The notes beneath the pieces were generated by a model that was given only the letters and a program-made list of their open reading frames with translations, was not told the DNA's origin and searched no databases. Shown in pieces: positions 15,392 through 23,455 of a stretch of DNA of 64,000 nucleotides. The translations under genes were made by a program, and so were the position numbers. Each line of letters starts with the position of its first letter. Position 1 is the first letter of the stretch. Source of the stretch: Bacillota bacterium (GTDB lineage Bacteria; Bacillota; Sulfobacillia; JABLXB01); assembly GCA_013178305.1 (NCBI GenBank), contig JABLXB010000002.1:372001-436000 (forward strand), written 5' to 3'.

Positions 15392-15489
15392 GTTTCAATC
15401 CACGCCCCCGCACGGGGGGCGACCGGATATCGTGCTCGAACTCAGCCGCCGCAATTGGTTTCAATCCACGCCCCCCTGCGGGGGCGAAC
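15392..15489. CRISPR. two-repeat CRISPR-like array, type I-C-like repeats, no cas genes
   Basis: Two 32-nt units (15392-15423 and 15458-15489) both begin GTTTCAATCCACGCCCCC and close with the complementary GGGGGCG, flanking one 34-nt spacer. The repeat length, the palindrome and the GTTTCAATCCACGC edge match type I-C repeats (read on the minus strand, ending GTGGATTGAAAC). The two hairpins keep a 7-bp stem but differ in the loop, and the unit at 15458 is degenerate at its outer end. No cas gene lies in the window. Confidence 0.6.
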
Positions 15490-15513
15490 CCTGTGGTAAT
15501 GTTGCCACAGGGT
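15488..15513. terminator. hairpin abutting the CRISPR-like repeat
   Basis: ACCCTGTGG / CCACAGGGT form a perfect 9-bp stem around an 8-nt loop directly after the second repeat. There is no T-tract, so it may be a structural RNA element rather than a terminator. Confidence 0.4.
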
Positions 15514-15873
15514 GAAGCGGGCAAGACGTGCGATGTTGAGCACCTGGACAAGGGGCAAACCACTATGCCCCGGGGACGTAAAATCGCGGCAGCGTTGCTC
15601 CTTGAGACCGTAGGTAGGTCTCGCGTGAGCTGCCGCGAATTGAAGTGACTTCTTGTCTACGCCCGATTCTCACTATATGCGATTGATAGGCTGAGCAGGG
15701 GGGGGACGTGCGTTCTTGACAGAAAGTTCCCCTGAGACCGTGGGCAGGGTTTGCTTTCGTAAAATTCTCTTTTTCGCCCAACTCGTTCCCGCAAACCCAT
15801 AACGAGGCAAGAGAGGAGGCGGATCGCCTGCTCGCCGACGCTGCCCGCCTCCGTGACCGCCACAGTCTTTGAT
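15514..15873. other. no supported gene
   Basis: Intergenic sequence of the element. A few words recur (CTTGAGACCGT near 15601, CTGAGACCGTGGGCAGG near 15733) but I see no coding frame and no complete hairpin terminator. Confidence 0.35.
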
Positions 15874-16176
15874 TCAGGCGTCTTCAACCTTGATAGCAGG
15901 GAACGCCTCCTCGAACGGGACTTCCTTTTCGGGCAGCTGCTCGTAAAGGAGCACTGCGTCGTCCAGGGAGAGGGGTTCCAGGCGGTCCCTCTCCCCTTCC
16001 CAGCAAGTGCGATACTGGGCGAAGTAGTTCCCACTCGGGGTGCGGTAGAGGAACGTGTTCCTGCCGTGCCTCTCCCAGTTGTGCCCGTCCCAGTAGGCGT
16101 TTGAAGCAATGAGGGTCGCCGTCTCCGTGGAATACCTCTTCCGACCGATTACCGCAGTCATCTCCGCAGGTTTCAT
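15874..16176 (-). CDS. unknown small protein of the element
   Basis: A 100-residue protein starting at an ATG with CGGAGG upstream. IGRKRYSTETATLIASNAYW followed by NTFLYRTPSGNYFAQY suggests a compact alpha/beta fold of a kind seen in other Firmicute mobile elements, but I cannot name a family. The frame continues upstream without coding character. Confidence 0.6.
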   Translation of the reverse strand: MKPAEMTAVIGRKRYSTETATLIASNAYWDGHNWERHGRNTFLYRTPSGNYFAQYRTCWEGERDRLEPLSLDDAVLLYEQLPEKEVPFEEAFPAIKVEDA

Positions 16177-16237
16177 GATGCATGCCTCCGGGGACTGTGC
16201 CCCAATCTGGCGGTCCGGTCCATGCCGGCCGCCGTTC

Positions 16238-16438
16238 TCACCGCATTTTCGACAGGCACCCCACCGATACCAACGCCTCCCGCAGGTGGTAGTGAGCGTC
16301 ATCAAGGTGCTTTGCCGCAACGTTCTTGACCGGATAGTCCTCGGGCCGGAGCCCGTTCAAGAGACCTATCGCCTGCACGATGAGCCGCAGGGCCTCGGGG
16401 TCTTGCGACCTGCGTTCTGCGTTCGCCGCTTCACACAT
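16238..16438 (-). CDS. small helical protein coupled to the integrase
   Basis: A 66-residue, mostly helical protein whose ATG overlaps the integrase stop (ATGTGA) and has GGTGAGGAG just upstream. The position after int and the size would suit an excisionase or regulator, but no helix-turn-helix is evident. Confidence 0.55.
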   Translation of the reverse strand: MCEAANAERRSQDPEALRLIVQAIGLLNGLRPEDYPVKNVAAKHLDDAHYHLREALVSVGCLSKMR

Positions 16439-17387
16439 CGCTCCTCACCTTCCTGACGCGGTTTCTCCTGGGAAGCAGCGTGTTGAGCGGGGAAGCGATG
16501 GCGTGCTGCTCGCGGAGGTCCTGCTGGGTAAGTGCGACGTAGCGTTTCGTCATGGTCATGCTTGCGTGCCCGAGGGTCTTTTGCAGTGAGAAGGCATTGC
16601 CCCCATTTCGCAAGAACATCAAGGCGAACGAGTGCCGGAGGTCGTAGGGGCGGACCTTCACTCCGGCGGCCTTGCTGTAAAGCTGGAGCCTCCTGTCCCA
16701 GGCGTTGTGAGTCATGAACCGCCCATCCTCGGTGCAGAACACCGGTATCCTTTCGTCCCAGGACGGGTGTCTCGCCGCAATGAGCTTCTTCACCGCCTCA
16801 GCAGTCACAAGGGAGATCGGCAGGGTCCTGGACACCCTGGTCTTCGCCGCCTCCCTGGGAACGGTCGCCTCCAATCCGCGGAGGTTGAAGTGGTGGATTT
16901 TGAGGCTGCAAGCCTCCTTTGGGCGGATTCCAGTGTCCAGGGCGAGCAGGAGAAGGGCGTAGTCACGCAGGCCGGTGAACGTTGCCCTGTCGGGAACGGA
17001 AAGGAGCCGTCTCAGTGCGTCCTCGCCGGCGGCCCTCGGCGTTTCGCCCTCCCTCCTACGCTTGACCCCGTGAATCGGGTCGGCGGGAAGATAGCCTTCC
17101 GAGACGCACCACGAGAAGAATGTCTTCAGCACCTGGAGCCTTTTGTTGTAAGTCGATGGGGCCAGGGAAGAGCTTTTGGCGAGGTATTCGAGCACGGCCC
17201 TGCGGAAGCACTCGTAGTCCTCGGTCCCGGCAATCCCCGCGGCCTTCAGGAATAGCCCAGTGTGGTAGCGTAGGTCCTCAAGGGTCCTCTCCGCCAGCCC
17301 CTGCGAACGCTTGAACAGGAGAAAGCCCTCCGCCACCTCTTCCCATGCCAGTGAGCGTTTCGGCGAGACCCTCACCAAACGGCCCAT
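16431..17387 (-). CDS. int: tyrosine recombinase / site-specific integrase
   Basis: A 318-residue phage-type integrase. The N-terminal SAM-like core-binding domain covers about residues 15-110; the catalytic domain shows Arg in TGIRPKEA, H-x-x-R in YDLRHSFALMF, His in LGHASMTMT and the Tyr nucleophile in KRYVALT. It lies about 210 bp from the tRNA-Glu attachment site and points away from it. It catalyses insertion at and excision from the 72-bp repeat. Confidence 0.93.
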   Translation of the reverse strand: MGRLVRVSPKRSLAWEEVAEGFLLFKRSQGLAERTLEDLRYHTGLFLKAAGIAGTEDYECFRRAVLEYLAKSSSLAPSTYNKRLQVLKTFFSWCVSEGYLPADPIHGVKRRREGETPRAAGEDALRRLLSVPDRATFTGLRDYALLLLALDTGIRPKEACSLKIHHFNLRGLEATVPREAAKTRVSRTLPISLVTAEAVKKLIAARHPSWDERIPVFCTEDGRFMTHNAWDRRLQLYSKAAGVKVRPYDLRHSFALMFLRNGGNAFSLQKTLGHASMTMTKRYVALTQQDLREQHAIASPLNTLLPRRNRVRKVRSDV

Positions 17388-17598
17388 AAACAGAACCCCC
17401 CTCGCGGCCCTGGCGAAGGGGGCGGACGAACGATTTCCAGTTGGGGCAACGGGGAGGGTTTTGTGTTACCGCTTTTGCGGTTTTCGATAGGACGGCGTAC
17501 TCAAAACCCCATTCCAAGGACACCGCTCTATCGCTTTTCGGGAGGATTTCCAGGGGCTTTCCGGCAGAGAGGTTACTGCAAAATGCCTGCTACAAATA

Positions 17599-17670
17599 TT
17601 ATGGTGGCCCCAACGGGAATCGAACCCGTGTTACCGCCTTGAAAGAGCGGTGTCTTGACCTCTTGACCAT
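17599..17670. repeat. attachment-site copy inside functional tRNA-Glu
   Basis: 72 bp identical to 9333-9404. Here the following bases (GGGGCC) complete the acceptor stem, so the element restored the tRNA when it inserted. Confidence 0.92.
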
Positions 17671-17676
17671 GGGGCC
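17602..17676 (-). tRNA. tRNA-Glu (UUC)
   Basis: A 75-nt tRNA with encoded CCA. GGCCCCA / TGGGGCC form the acceptor stem; the loop CTTTCAA carries anticodon TTC; the T-arm is ACGGG-TTCGATT-CCCGT. Its 3' part is contributed by the integrated element. Confidence 0.95.
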
Positions 17677-17721
17677 ACTGATGTTGTTCCAACGCTGTTG
17701 ACGCGCTGCTGTAACATAATA

Positions 17722-17799
17722 TGGTGCGCCCGGGAGGACTTGAACCTCCAAACCTTGCGGTTATGAGCCGCCTGCTCTAACCGGTTGAGCTACGGGCGC
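17722..17799 (-). tRNA. tRNA with CAU anticodon (Ile2 or elongator Met)
   Basis: A 78-nt tRNA with CCA; acceptor GCGCCCG / CGGGCGC, loop CTCATAA with anticodon CAT. The GGCGG-CTCATAA-CCGC arm resembles Firmicute tRNA-Ile2, whose C34 is changed to lysidine, but elongator Met cannot be excluded by eye. Confidence 0.9.
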
Positions 17800-17951
17800 A
17801 CGCGCCCGGCGAACGGACGGCGCCGACGACTGCACGTCGCCGACCTGCCGCCTGAGCAGTAATCATTATACCACACAAAGCTCGGTTTGCAAGGTAGGCT
17901 GGCTATATGTTGCCTCGCTTGAGCCGCGTACCGCCTCCAGCGCAACATGAC

Positions 17952-17987
17952 GCCGCCTGCTCACACGCGGACAGCGAGGCAGGCGGC
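17952..17987 (-). terminator. hairpin after the glutamine synthetase gene
   Basis: GCCGCCTGC / GCAGGCGGC, 9 bp around an 18-nt loop, 22 nt past the stop codon. No T-run follows on the minus strand, so function as a terminator is uncertain. Confidence 0.35.
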
Positions 17988-18008
17988 GCCGGCTGAGAAG
18001 ACCCCCTT

Positions 18009-19961
18009 TTACAGGAGGTTCTTCACGTACGTGACGTACGACGACCTGAGATCCTTCATCCTGGCCGCCATCTCGAGCTGCAGTTTCGAGACTTTCGGGT
18101 AATCCCGGTTCTCGGCTGCTTCCCTCAGGCGCGTGAAGAGGCACTTCCTGTCTTCGGAGTCCTTGGCGAGGTACTGCCGCAGTTCCTGTATCTTCCCCCA
18201 CCTGTCCTCGTCCAGTCCGTTGGCCCCGTCGGCCGAATCGTGCGCCTTCTTGCAGGCCCTCACGACGCCCGCGTTGTCGGGGATGATCCTGTCCTTTATC
18301 TCCAGCAGCCACTGGTTGGTCATCGCGATCTTGAACGAATGTATGGTCTTCTCGTTGAACACGCCCCCGGCCATGAGCACGGCCGTCTTCTCCGGGTATT
18401 TGTCAAGGTTTTCGAGGCCTTCCCACACGTTGGCCGGCGGCTTGCCAAACAGTTCGTCGCGCTGCTCCTGCGTGAAGTGTTCGAACACGTCTTCCTCGCT
18501 GCGGTACTGCCTGGCCGCGTCGAGGTACTCGGCCGGATCGCCGGGCCTCTTGGAGAGCTCCTTGAGGAGGTCCTCAGCAGTCCTCTTGCTACGCACCGCA
18601 TACCCGATGCCGTCCAGCATCGCCTGGTAGATGGCGGCGAGCGCCAGGTACTCGTTAGACCTGGGATTGGGCGACCTGACCTCAAACCTGGTGGCGAGCG
18701 GGTTATTCAAGTCACGCACAAGGCCGGCGAGGACCGAGCGGTTCCGCGACGGCACCCCGACGGAGTGGCCGATGGACGTGCATATGCAGACCGGCGCCTC
18801 AAACCCGGGCTTCAGCCTGTTGTATGCGTCGTTAGTCGAGGCGATCATTGAGCCGACGACCTCATAGTTCTTGAGGAGGCCCATGACAGCGCCGAGGCCG
18901 ATCGGATTGAGGAAGTCGGCGAGCGGGTCTACGGGCCAGAACAGGTTCTTAATGCTGCCATCTTTCATCCTGGCCGAGATTCCAGCGTGGGTGTGCATCC
19001 CGTTGCCGGCCACGCCCTCCATGGGCTTGGCCTTGAAGGTCACGTCCAGTCCGTGGTGCCTGAACGTCTCCTTGATCACGTTCCTCGCGAGGATCACGTT
19101 GTCGGCAGCCTGGAGCGCGGGGGCATACGACCAGTCGATTTCCATCTGCTCCATGACGTGCGCGAACTGGCCGCTCGGGTCCACCTCGGACTGGATCCCG
19201 CCTACTTCCTTGTGGCCCATTTCAGGCTTCAGCCCGTACCTCTCGAGCATCATGATGGACTCCTCGAGGGCGGTCCTCACGGCGCCCTTGGTCCTCTTCC
19301 AGTAAGACTCCTGGAGCACTTGCGAGGTGTAGAGCTCTTCAATGTCGGCCTTCTCGCCCGGGGTCTTCACCCAGAACTCCAGCTCGGTGCCCGCCGTGGC
19401 GACGATGTGGACGATGTCTGTGCCCTTGAATCCGAACGCCATGGCGCCGTCCTTGCGTTCCTTCAGGATCGCTATGATTTCATCGTTCAGTCTCTTCAGG
19501 GCGCGCGCGAGGACAGAGCGCGAGTCAACCGCCTCGCCCGCGTGAATCAGAAACGACGGAATGCGGAGCGTCCCCACGGGCCTGCCGGTAGCCAGGTGAA
19601 TGTGCTCCCAGTTGTAGTCGACTATCCAATTGCAGCCAGGGTCCGCGATAAGATCTACCTTCGCGTCGTTCAGAGTGGCGATCCCTGGAAGCACGACGCT
19701 CGAACCGTCTGTCTGGACACCACCGGCGAGGATCTGATCAACGTCACCGAGGAACGTGGAGACGGGGATCCTCTCGTCGGTGTCGTTCCCCCTGAGGTCC
19801 ACGCCTACCATCGATACGAACAGTATCTCGGGGTGGTCTGCCAGGACCTTCTTGAGGCCGGCGGCGTTCTTGGCCTCTTCCGGCATGACGTATAGCAGCT
19901 CTCCATACAGGCTAGGGTTGATCTGGACATCCATCGTGGGGACAACCCCGTGTTTAGGCAT
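18009..19961 (-). CDS. large glutamine synthetase family protein
   Basis: A 650-residue protein with the glutamine synthetase catalytic core: GTELEFWV (metal-binding Glu), AGNGMHTHAGIS (NGxGxH-type ATP/glutamate site), SRNRSVLAGL and RFEVRSPNPRSNEYLALAA. It is longer than GSI (about 450-470 residues) because of a C-terminal helical extension of about 150 residues. It would make glutamine from glutamate and ammonia; since it is not the canonical GlnA length, a related gamma-glutamyl ligase activity is also possible. GGAGGTG precedes the ATG. No neighbouring nitrogen-regulation gene. Confidence 0.85.
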   Translation of the reverse strand: MPKHGVVPTMDVQINPSLYGELLYVMPEEAKNAAGLKKVLADHPEILFVSMVGVDLRGNDTDERIPVSTFLGDVDQILAGGVQTDGSSVVLPGIATLNDAKVDLIADPGCNWIVDYNWEHIHLATGRPVGTLRIPSFLIHAGEAVDSRSVLARALKRLNDEIIAILKERKDGAMAFGFKGTDIVHIVATAGTELEFWVKTPGEKADIEELYTSQVLQESYWKRTKGAVRTALEESIMMLERYGLKPEMGHKEVGGIQSEVDPSGQFAHVMEQMEIDWSYAPALQAADNVILARNVIKETFRHHGLDVTFKAKPMEGVAGNGMHTHAGISARMKDGSIKNLFWPVDPLADFLNPIGLGAVMGLLKNYEVVGSMIASTNDAYNRLKPGFEAPVCICTSIGHSVGVPSRNRSVLAGLVRDLNNPLATRFEVRSPNPRSNEYLALAAIYQAMLDGIGYAVRSKRTAEDLLKELSKRPGDPAEYLDAARQYRSEEDVFEHFTQEQRDELFGKPPANVWEGLENLDKYPEKTAVLMAGGVFNEKTIHSFKIAMTNQWLLEIKDRIIPDNAGVVRACKKAHDSADGANGLDEDRWGKIQELRQYLAKDSEDRKCLFTRLREAAENRDYPKVSKLQLEMAARMKDLRSSYVTYVKNLL

Positions 19962-20060
19962 TCACTCACACCTCCACCCAGGTATGTCCATATTATCACT
20001 TAGGGACAGCCTACTAGTAAAGGGCATGTGTCAGGTTTTCTAACATTGCAATAACAAGAA

Positions 20061-20085
20061 CGGCGGCGCCGATTACGCCGCCGCC
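20061..20085 (-). terminator. hairpin terminator of the ferredoxin gene
   Basis: GGCGGCG / CGCCGCC stem followed on the minus strand by GTTCTTGTTATTG, a T-rich tail, about 45 nt after the stop of the upstream minus-strand gene. Confidence 0.55.
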
Positions 20086-20130
20086 AGCAGGTTGTCAGCT
20101 TTCCTGTGGCCCTGCCCTGGGCGGCCCACC

Positions 20131-20949
20131 TCAACCTGCCATGGGGTTCACGATCTCTTCCCTCTCGATCGCGCCTTCCGCGCCCACGGTCACGTCGAGG
20201 ACCGGTACGGCCACGCCTGACCTCCGGACGGCCCCGGTAACAATGCGCGAGAGGCCGAAGCAGCACGGCACCTCCATGTGCACCACTGTGAGCGCACGCG
20301 GTACGGCCCTGGCTATTATCTCAGCCAGTTTGGCCACGTACGCTTCCGCGTCATCCAGTTTCGGGCAGCCTACCAGCACGGCGCGTCCCTTCAGGAACCT
20401 GCGGTGGAAGCCGGGGAACGCAAACGGCACGCAGTCGGCGGCCACGAGGATGTCGGCCCCCTTCAGGTACGGCGCCCCGGGCGGGACCAGCGCCAGCTGC
20501 ACCGGCCACTGCCGGAGTTCGGATACCTCCGGCGCCCCTGAGCCCCCACCGGTGGAGCGGTTCGCGTCGCCGGTGGTGCGCTCGATTACGCGAACGCTGG
20601 TGCCGGGACAGCCGCAAGGTAGTTCTGCGCCGGCCTGCGCTGCACTGCCGGGGCAGGATGCCTGACCCCCCGGCGAACGACCGCCGGTTACCTGGGTGCC
20701 CGGCCCGCGGGTGGCGGTGTGAAGTTCGTCAACGGCCTTCCCATCGAACTCCTCGGCCTCCCGCTCCTCGATCGTGATCGCCCCGCGAGGGCATTCGCCC
20801 AGGCATGCCCCGAGACCGTCACAGTACCTGTCACCCACGAGCCTCGCCTTGCCGTCGATTATCCGTAGGGCGCCCTCCGCACAGGAGGGCTCGCACAGCC
20901 CACAACCGTCGCACTTCTCCTCGTCGATCCTGACTATCTTGCGCTTCAT
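20131..20949 (-). CDS. 4Fe-4S ferredoxin with C-terminal domain of unknown function
   Basis: A 272-residue protein. The N-terminus holds two cluster motifs (CDGCGLCEPSCAEGAL and CDGLGACLGECPRGAI); a Gly/Pro/Ser-rich linker follows (about residues 75-130) and then a conserved domain with LVAADCVPFAFPGFHRRFL and VLVGCPKLDD...VPCCFGL. Proteins of this kind are found in anaerobes beside Crp/Fnr-type regulators; the redox partner is unknown. ATG at 20949 with GGAGGGAG upstream was chosen; the open frame continues far upstream but without coding character. Confidence 0.8.
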   Translation of the reverse strand: MKRKIVRIDEEKCDGCGLCEPSCAEGALRIIDGKARLVGDRYCDGLGACLGECPRGAITIEEREAEEFDGKAVDELHTATRGPGTQVTGGRSPGGQASCPGSAAQAGAELPCGCPGTSVRVIERTTGDANRSTGGGSGAPEVSELRQWPVQLALVPPGAPYLKGADILVAADCVPFAFPGFHRRFLKGRAVLVGCPKLDDAEAYVAKLAEIIARAVPRALTVVHMEVPCCFGLSRIVTGAVRRSGVAVPVLDVTVGAEGAIEREEIVNPMAG

Positions 20950-21108
20950 GGCTCTCCCTCCCAGCCCGTTGTACTTGTTATGGTCCGTCTCTCCAGTTAC
21001 AGAATACCGCCTGGCGATACCGGTGTCTTTGACGTATGTCAAGTCGTGGACTGTCTTGAAACCTGCGGGAAGATGCTCTATGGTGGAAGCGGGAAGGGGA
21101 GATTTCCT

Positions 21109-21531
21109 ATGACCTGGTTCACATTCGCCCTCGCCACGGCGTTCTTCTGGGGTACGGCCCCTATCCTGGCGAAACTGGGACTGGCGCGGGTCGAGCCGCT
21201 GACTGCGCTGAGCATCCGGACGTTCGGGGTCGCGGTCGCGCTGGCGGCAATCAACCTCCTGGGGGGCACACTGCCCAAAATCCGCGCGGTGGAGCCAAGG
21301 GCGTGGGCGTTCCTGCTGGCTGAGGGGGCCATGGCCTCGCTGCTGGGTCATTACGCGTACTTCTACGCCCTGAAATTCGGGAAGGCCTCGAGCGTGGTGC
21401 CCGTGACCGCAGCGTATCCGCTGGTCGCGGCGCTCGTTGGTTGGATGGTGTTGCACGAACACCTGAGCCCGGGCAAGATAGCGGGCGGGCTACTTGTCGC
21501 GCTGGGGGTAATCCTTATCAAGCAGTTTTGA
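21109..21531 (+). CDS. half-size EamA (DMT) transporter
   Basis: A 140-residue protein with about five hydrophobic helices and the EamA pattern (FALATAFFWGTAPILAKLGL, VPVTAAYPLVAALVGWMVL, GGLLVALGVILIKQF). It has one EamA unit rather than the usual two, so it must work as a dimer, like short DMT proteins. AAGGGGAG precedes the ATG. Its 3' end overlaps the convergent Crp/Fnr gene by 42 bp. Substrate unknown. Confidence 0.82.
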   Translation: MTWFTFALATAFFWGTAPILAKLGLARVEPLTALSIRTFGVAVALAAINLLGGTLPKIRAVEPRAWAFLLAEGAMASLLGHYAYFYALKFGKASSVVPVTAAYPLVAALVGWMVLHEHLSPGKIAGGLLVALGVILIKQF

Positions 21532-22221
21532 TACCTCAACCTTGAAGCCCGCGGCCAGTCTCTCGAGATTTCCCCTGTCGAGCACTCGCACGCGGTCCCT
21601 GTTCACAGCGATGATCCCGTCTTGCCTCATCCGCGCCAGGGTCCTCGACAGCGTCTCGGCGACCGTGCCGAGGCTGCTGGCAAGGTCGGACTTGGGCATG
21701 TCCAGCACGAACTCGGCCGGTCGGGCCGGTCCGGCGAGCGACAGGAAGTACCTCGCCAGCCTCGCCGACACCTCGCGGAGCGAGAGGTCCTCGATCACGT
21801 CGGCGAACCACCTGAGCCGCTCGGACAGCGTGGCCACCATGTTCAGGGCGATCTCGGGCCGGTCCTGGATAAGCCGGAGGAACTCCTTCCTCGGAACGAA
21901 CAACGCGGTGGATTCCACCAGCGTTTCAGCGTTGGCGGGGAACCTCCCGCCGGTGAACACCGCCACCTCGCCCACCGGCTCCGCCCTACCGAAAACGCGG
22001 AGGATGTGCTCCTTTCCGTCGCCCGACATCTTGAACACCTTCACTTTCCCGGACGCCACGACGTAGAAACCCTTCGCCTCGTCGCCTTCCGAGAAGATGG
22101 TTTCGCCCGCCGGATACGAAGTGGGCCTGGTGACTGACGCCAGCCGGCTCAGATCCGGATCGTCGAGCCCGGAGAAGAGAGGCGCCTGTTTAAGGCATGC
22201 CGCTATCTGTTCGGTATTCAC
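21490..22221 (-). CDS. Crp/Fnr-family transcriptional regulator
   Basis: About 243 residues: a cyclic-nucleotide-binding-like beta roll (ETIFSEGDEAKGFYVVASG, then EPVGEVAVFTGGRFPANAET), a dimer helix and a C-terminal HTH_Crp (SDLASSLGTVAETLSRTLA, RMRQDGIIAV). No N-terminal Cys cluster typical of Fnr is present, so oxygen sensing by 4Fe-4S is unlikely. The GTG before NTEQIAACLKQ was taken as start; the frame is open to 22278. Its neighbours suggest redox or nitrosative control, as in HcpR-like regulators, but this is inference. Confidence 0.87.
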   Translation of the reverse strand: MNTEQIAACLKQAPLFSGLDDPDLSRLASVTRPTSYPAGETIFSEGDEAKGFYVVASGKVKVFKMSGDGKEHILRVFGRAEPVGEVAVFTGGRFPANAETLVESTALFVPRKEFLRLIQDRPEIALNMVATLSERLRWFADVIEDLSLREVSARLARYFLSLAGPARPAEFVLDMPKSDLASSLGTVAETLSRTLARMRQDGIIAVNRDRVRVLDRGNLERLAAGFKVEVSKLLDKDYPQRDK

Positions 22222-22352
22222 ATTTCTCGCCACCACGTTTTTCTCGCCACCACGCTCGCCACCCGCGCACGCACGCACACAGGTTGCTTGCCGCGCGGTT
22301 TGTGCGGAGGGTTCTCCTTAGTGTACTATTCTATATATGAGAGGTGATGCCG

Positions 22353-23384
22353 GTGCCGGCCAACCTGACCCCGGACTACATGGCGGCGGAAGAACGTTTC
22401 CGCGCAGCCACAACGCCCGAGGAGAAGCTCGAGGCGCTCGAGGAGATGCTGGCCACGATCCCCAAGCACAAGGGGACCGAGAAGATGCAAGCCGACATCA
22501 AACGGCGCATCGCCAGGATTCGAGACGAAAGCCAGCGCCGGTCGGGCTCCAGGAAGCGCCCGTTCTACATACTCGACAGGCAGGGCGCGGGCCAGGTTGT
22601 CCTCACGGGGCCGCCCAACAGCGGCAAGTCACAGATCCTCGCGTCGCTCAGCAACGCCCAGCCGGACGTGGCTCCGTACCCATTCACGACCAGGGCGCCG
22701 CTGGCCGGCATGGTGCAGTACGAGAACGTACAGGTCCAGCTAATCGACCTTCCGCCTCTCGCGCCCGAGGGTTCTCCACCGTGGCTCGGGCAGGTCATCC
22801 GTTCGGCCGACGCCGTCCTCCTCGTGCTCGACGTCGGGGACGACGACGTCCTCGACCATCTCGAAACCACGCTGGTCTTGCTCGAGAGATCCCGCATCAC
22901 ACTCTGCGTCGACCCCGGCCAGGGTGGCCAGGGCGGCGCTACACTCGCGGCGGGCGGCTCCGGGTTGACCGGTCCCACGATTGCCCGCAAGCGCGCCATA
23001 CTCGTGGCCAACAAGCTCGATGCGCCCGGAGCGGCCGACCGGCTGGAGCTGCTCATGGAGGCGACCGGCTCAACGTGCCCGATACCGGTACAACCTGTCT
23101 CCGCGCTCATGGGTACGGGCCTTGAGACGCTGAGAAAGCACCTCTTCGATCTCCTCGACGTGATCCGCGTGTATACGAAGGCCCCCGGAAAGACGGCCGA
23201 CTTCTCCGCCCCGTTCGTGCTGAAGAGGGGCACCACGGTCGTGGGAGCGGCGGCCGCCGTCCACAAAGACATCGCCAGGAACCTGAAGTATGCCCGCGTG
23301 TGGGGCAAGCGCACGTTCGAGGGCCAGATGGTCCAGCGCGACTACGTCCTGGAAGAGGGCGACGTCATCGAGTTCCATACCTGA
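22353..23384 (+). CDS. Obg/DRG-like GTPase with TGS domain
   Basis: About 343 residues. The N-terminal helical region (residues 1-70) is followed by the GTPase: P-loop GPPNSGKS, the G2/G3 area around YPFTTRAP and IDLPPL, and NKLD (G4). The C-terminal TGS domain ends DYVLEEGDVIEFHT. DRG/Obg GTPases act at the ribosome. A Gly-rich insertion (GGQGGATLAAGGSG) interrupts the domain before NKLD. A GTG 6 nt after GAGAGGTG was preferred over the ATG that touches the ribosome binding site. Confidence 0.85.
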   Translation: MPANLTPDYMAAEERFRAATTPEEKLEALEEMLATIPKHKGTEKMQADIKRRIARIRDESQRRSGSRKRPFYILDRQGAGQVVLTGPPNSGKSQILASLSNAQPDVAPYPFTTRAPLAGMVQYENVQVQLIDLPPLAPEGSPPWLGQVIRSADAVLLVLDVGDDDVLDHLETTLVLLERSRITLCVDPGQGGQGGATLAAGGSGLTGPTIARKRAILVANKLDAPGAADRLELLMEATGSTCPIPVQPVSALMGTGLETLRKHLFDLLDVIRVYTKAPGKTADFSAPFVLKRGTTVVGAAAAVHKDIARNLKYARVWGKRTFEGQMVQRDYVLEEGDVIEFHT

Positions 23385-23455
23385 CCCACGGCCGCAGCCA
23401 CGCCGGCGCGCCCGCCGGCTCACATCCGCAGTGCCGCCCTCCGGCGCCTCTCGCC

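Larger units (their letters stand above)
9333..17670. mobile_element. integrative element in tRNA-Glu
   Basis: Perfect 72-bp direct repeats (9333-9404 and 17599-17670) bound about 8.3 kb. The right copy belongs to an intact tRNA-Glu, the left copy is a tRNA lacking its 5' acceptor strand, and a tyrosine recombinase lies next to the right end. Contents: Zn-finger protein, XRE regulator, primase-like protein, ParB-like protein, several unknown small genes, a two-repeat CRISPR-like array. No relaxase, conjugation or capsid gene is seen, so it is a mobilisable element or phage satellite rather than a self-transmissible ICE or a complete prophage. Confidence 0.9.

Noticed and set aside
18987-19895. 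302-codon plus-strand frame opposite the glutamine synthetase
   Set aside because: No domain, mirrors the synthetase codons.
20950-21462. N-terminal extension of the ferredoxin gene at 20131
   Set aside because: It would overlap the plus-strand EamA gene and reads as Arg/Gln/His-rich text; the ATG at 20949 has a proper ribosome binding site.
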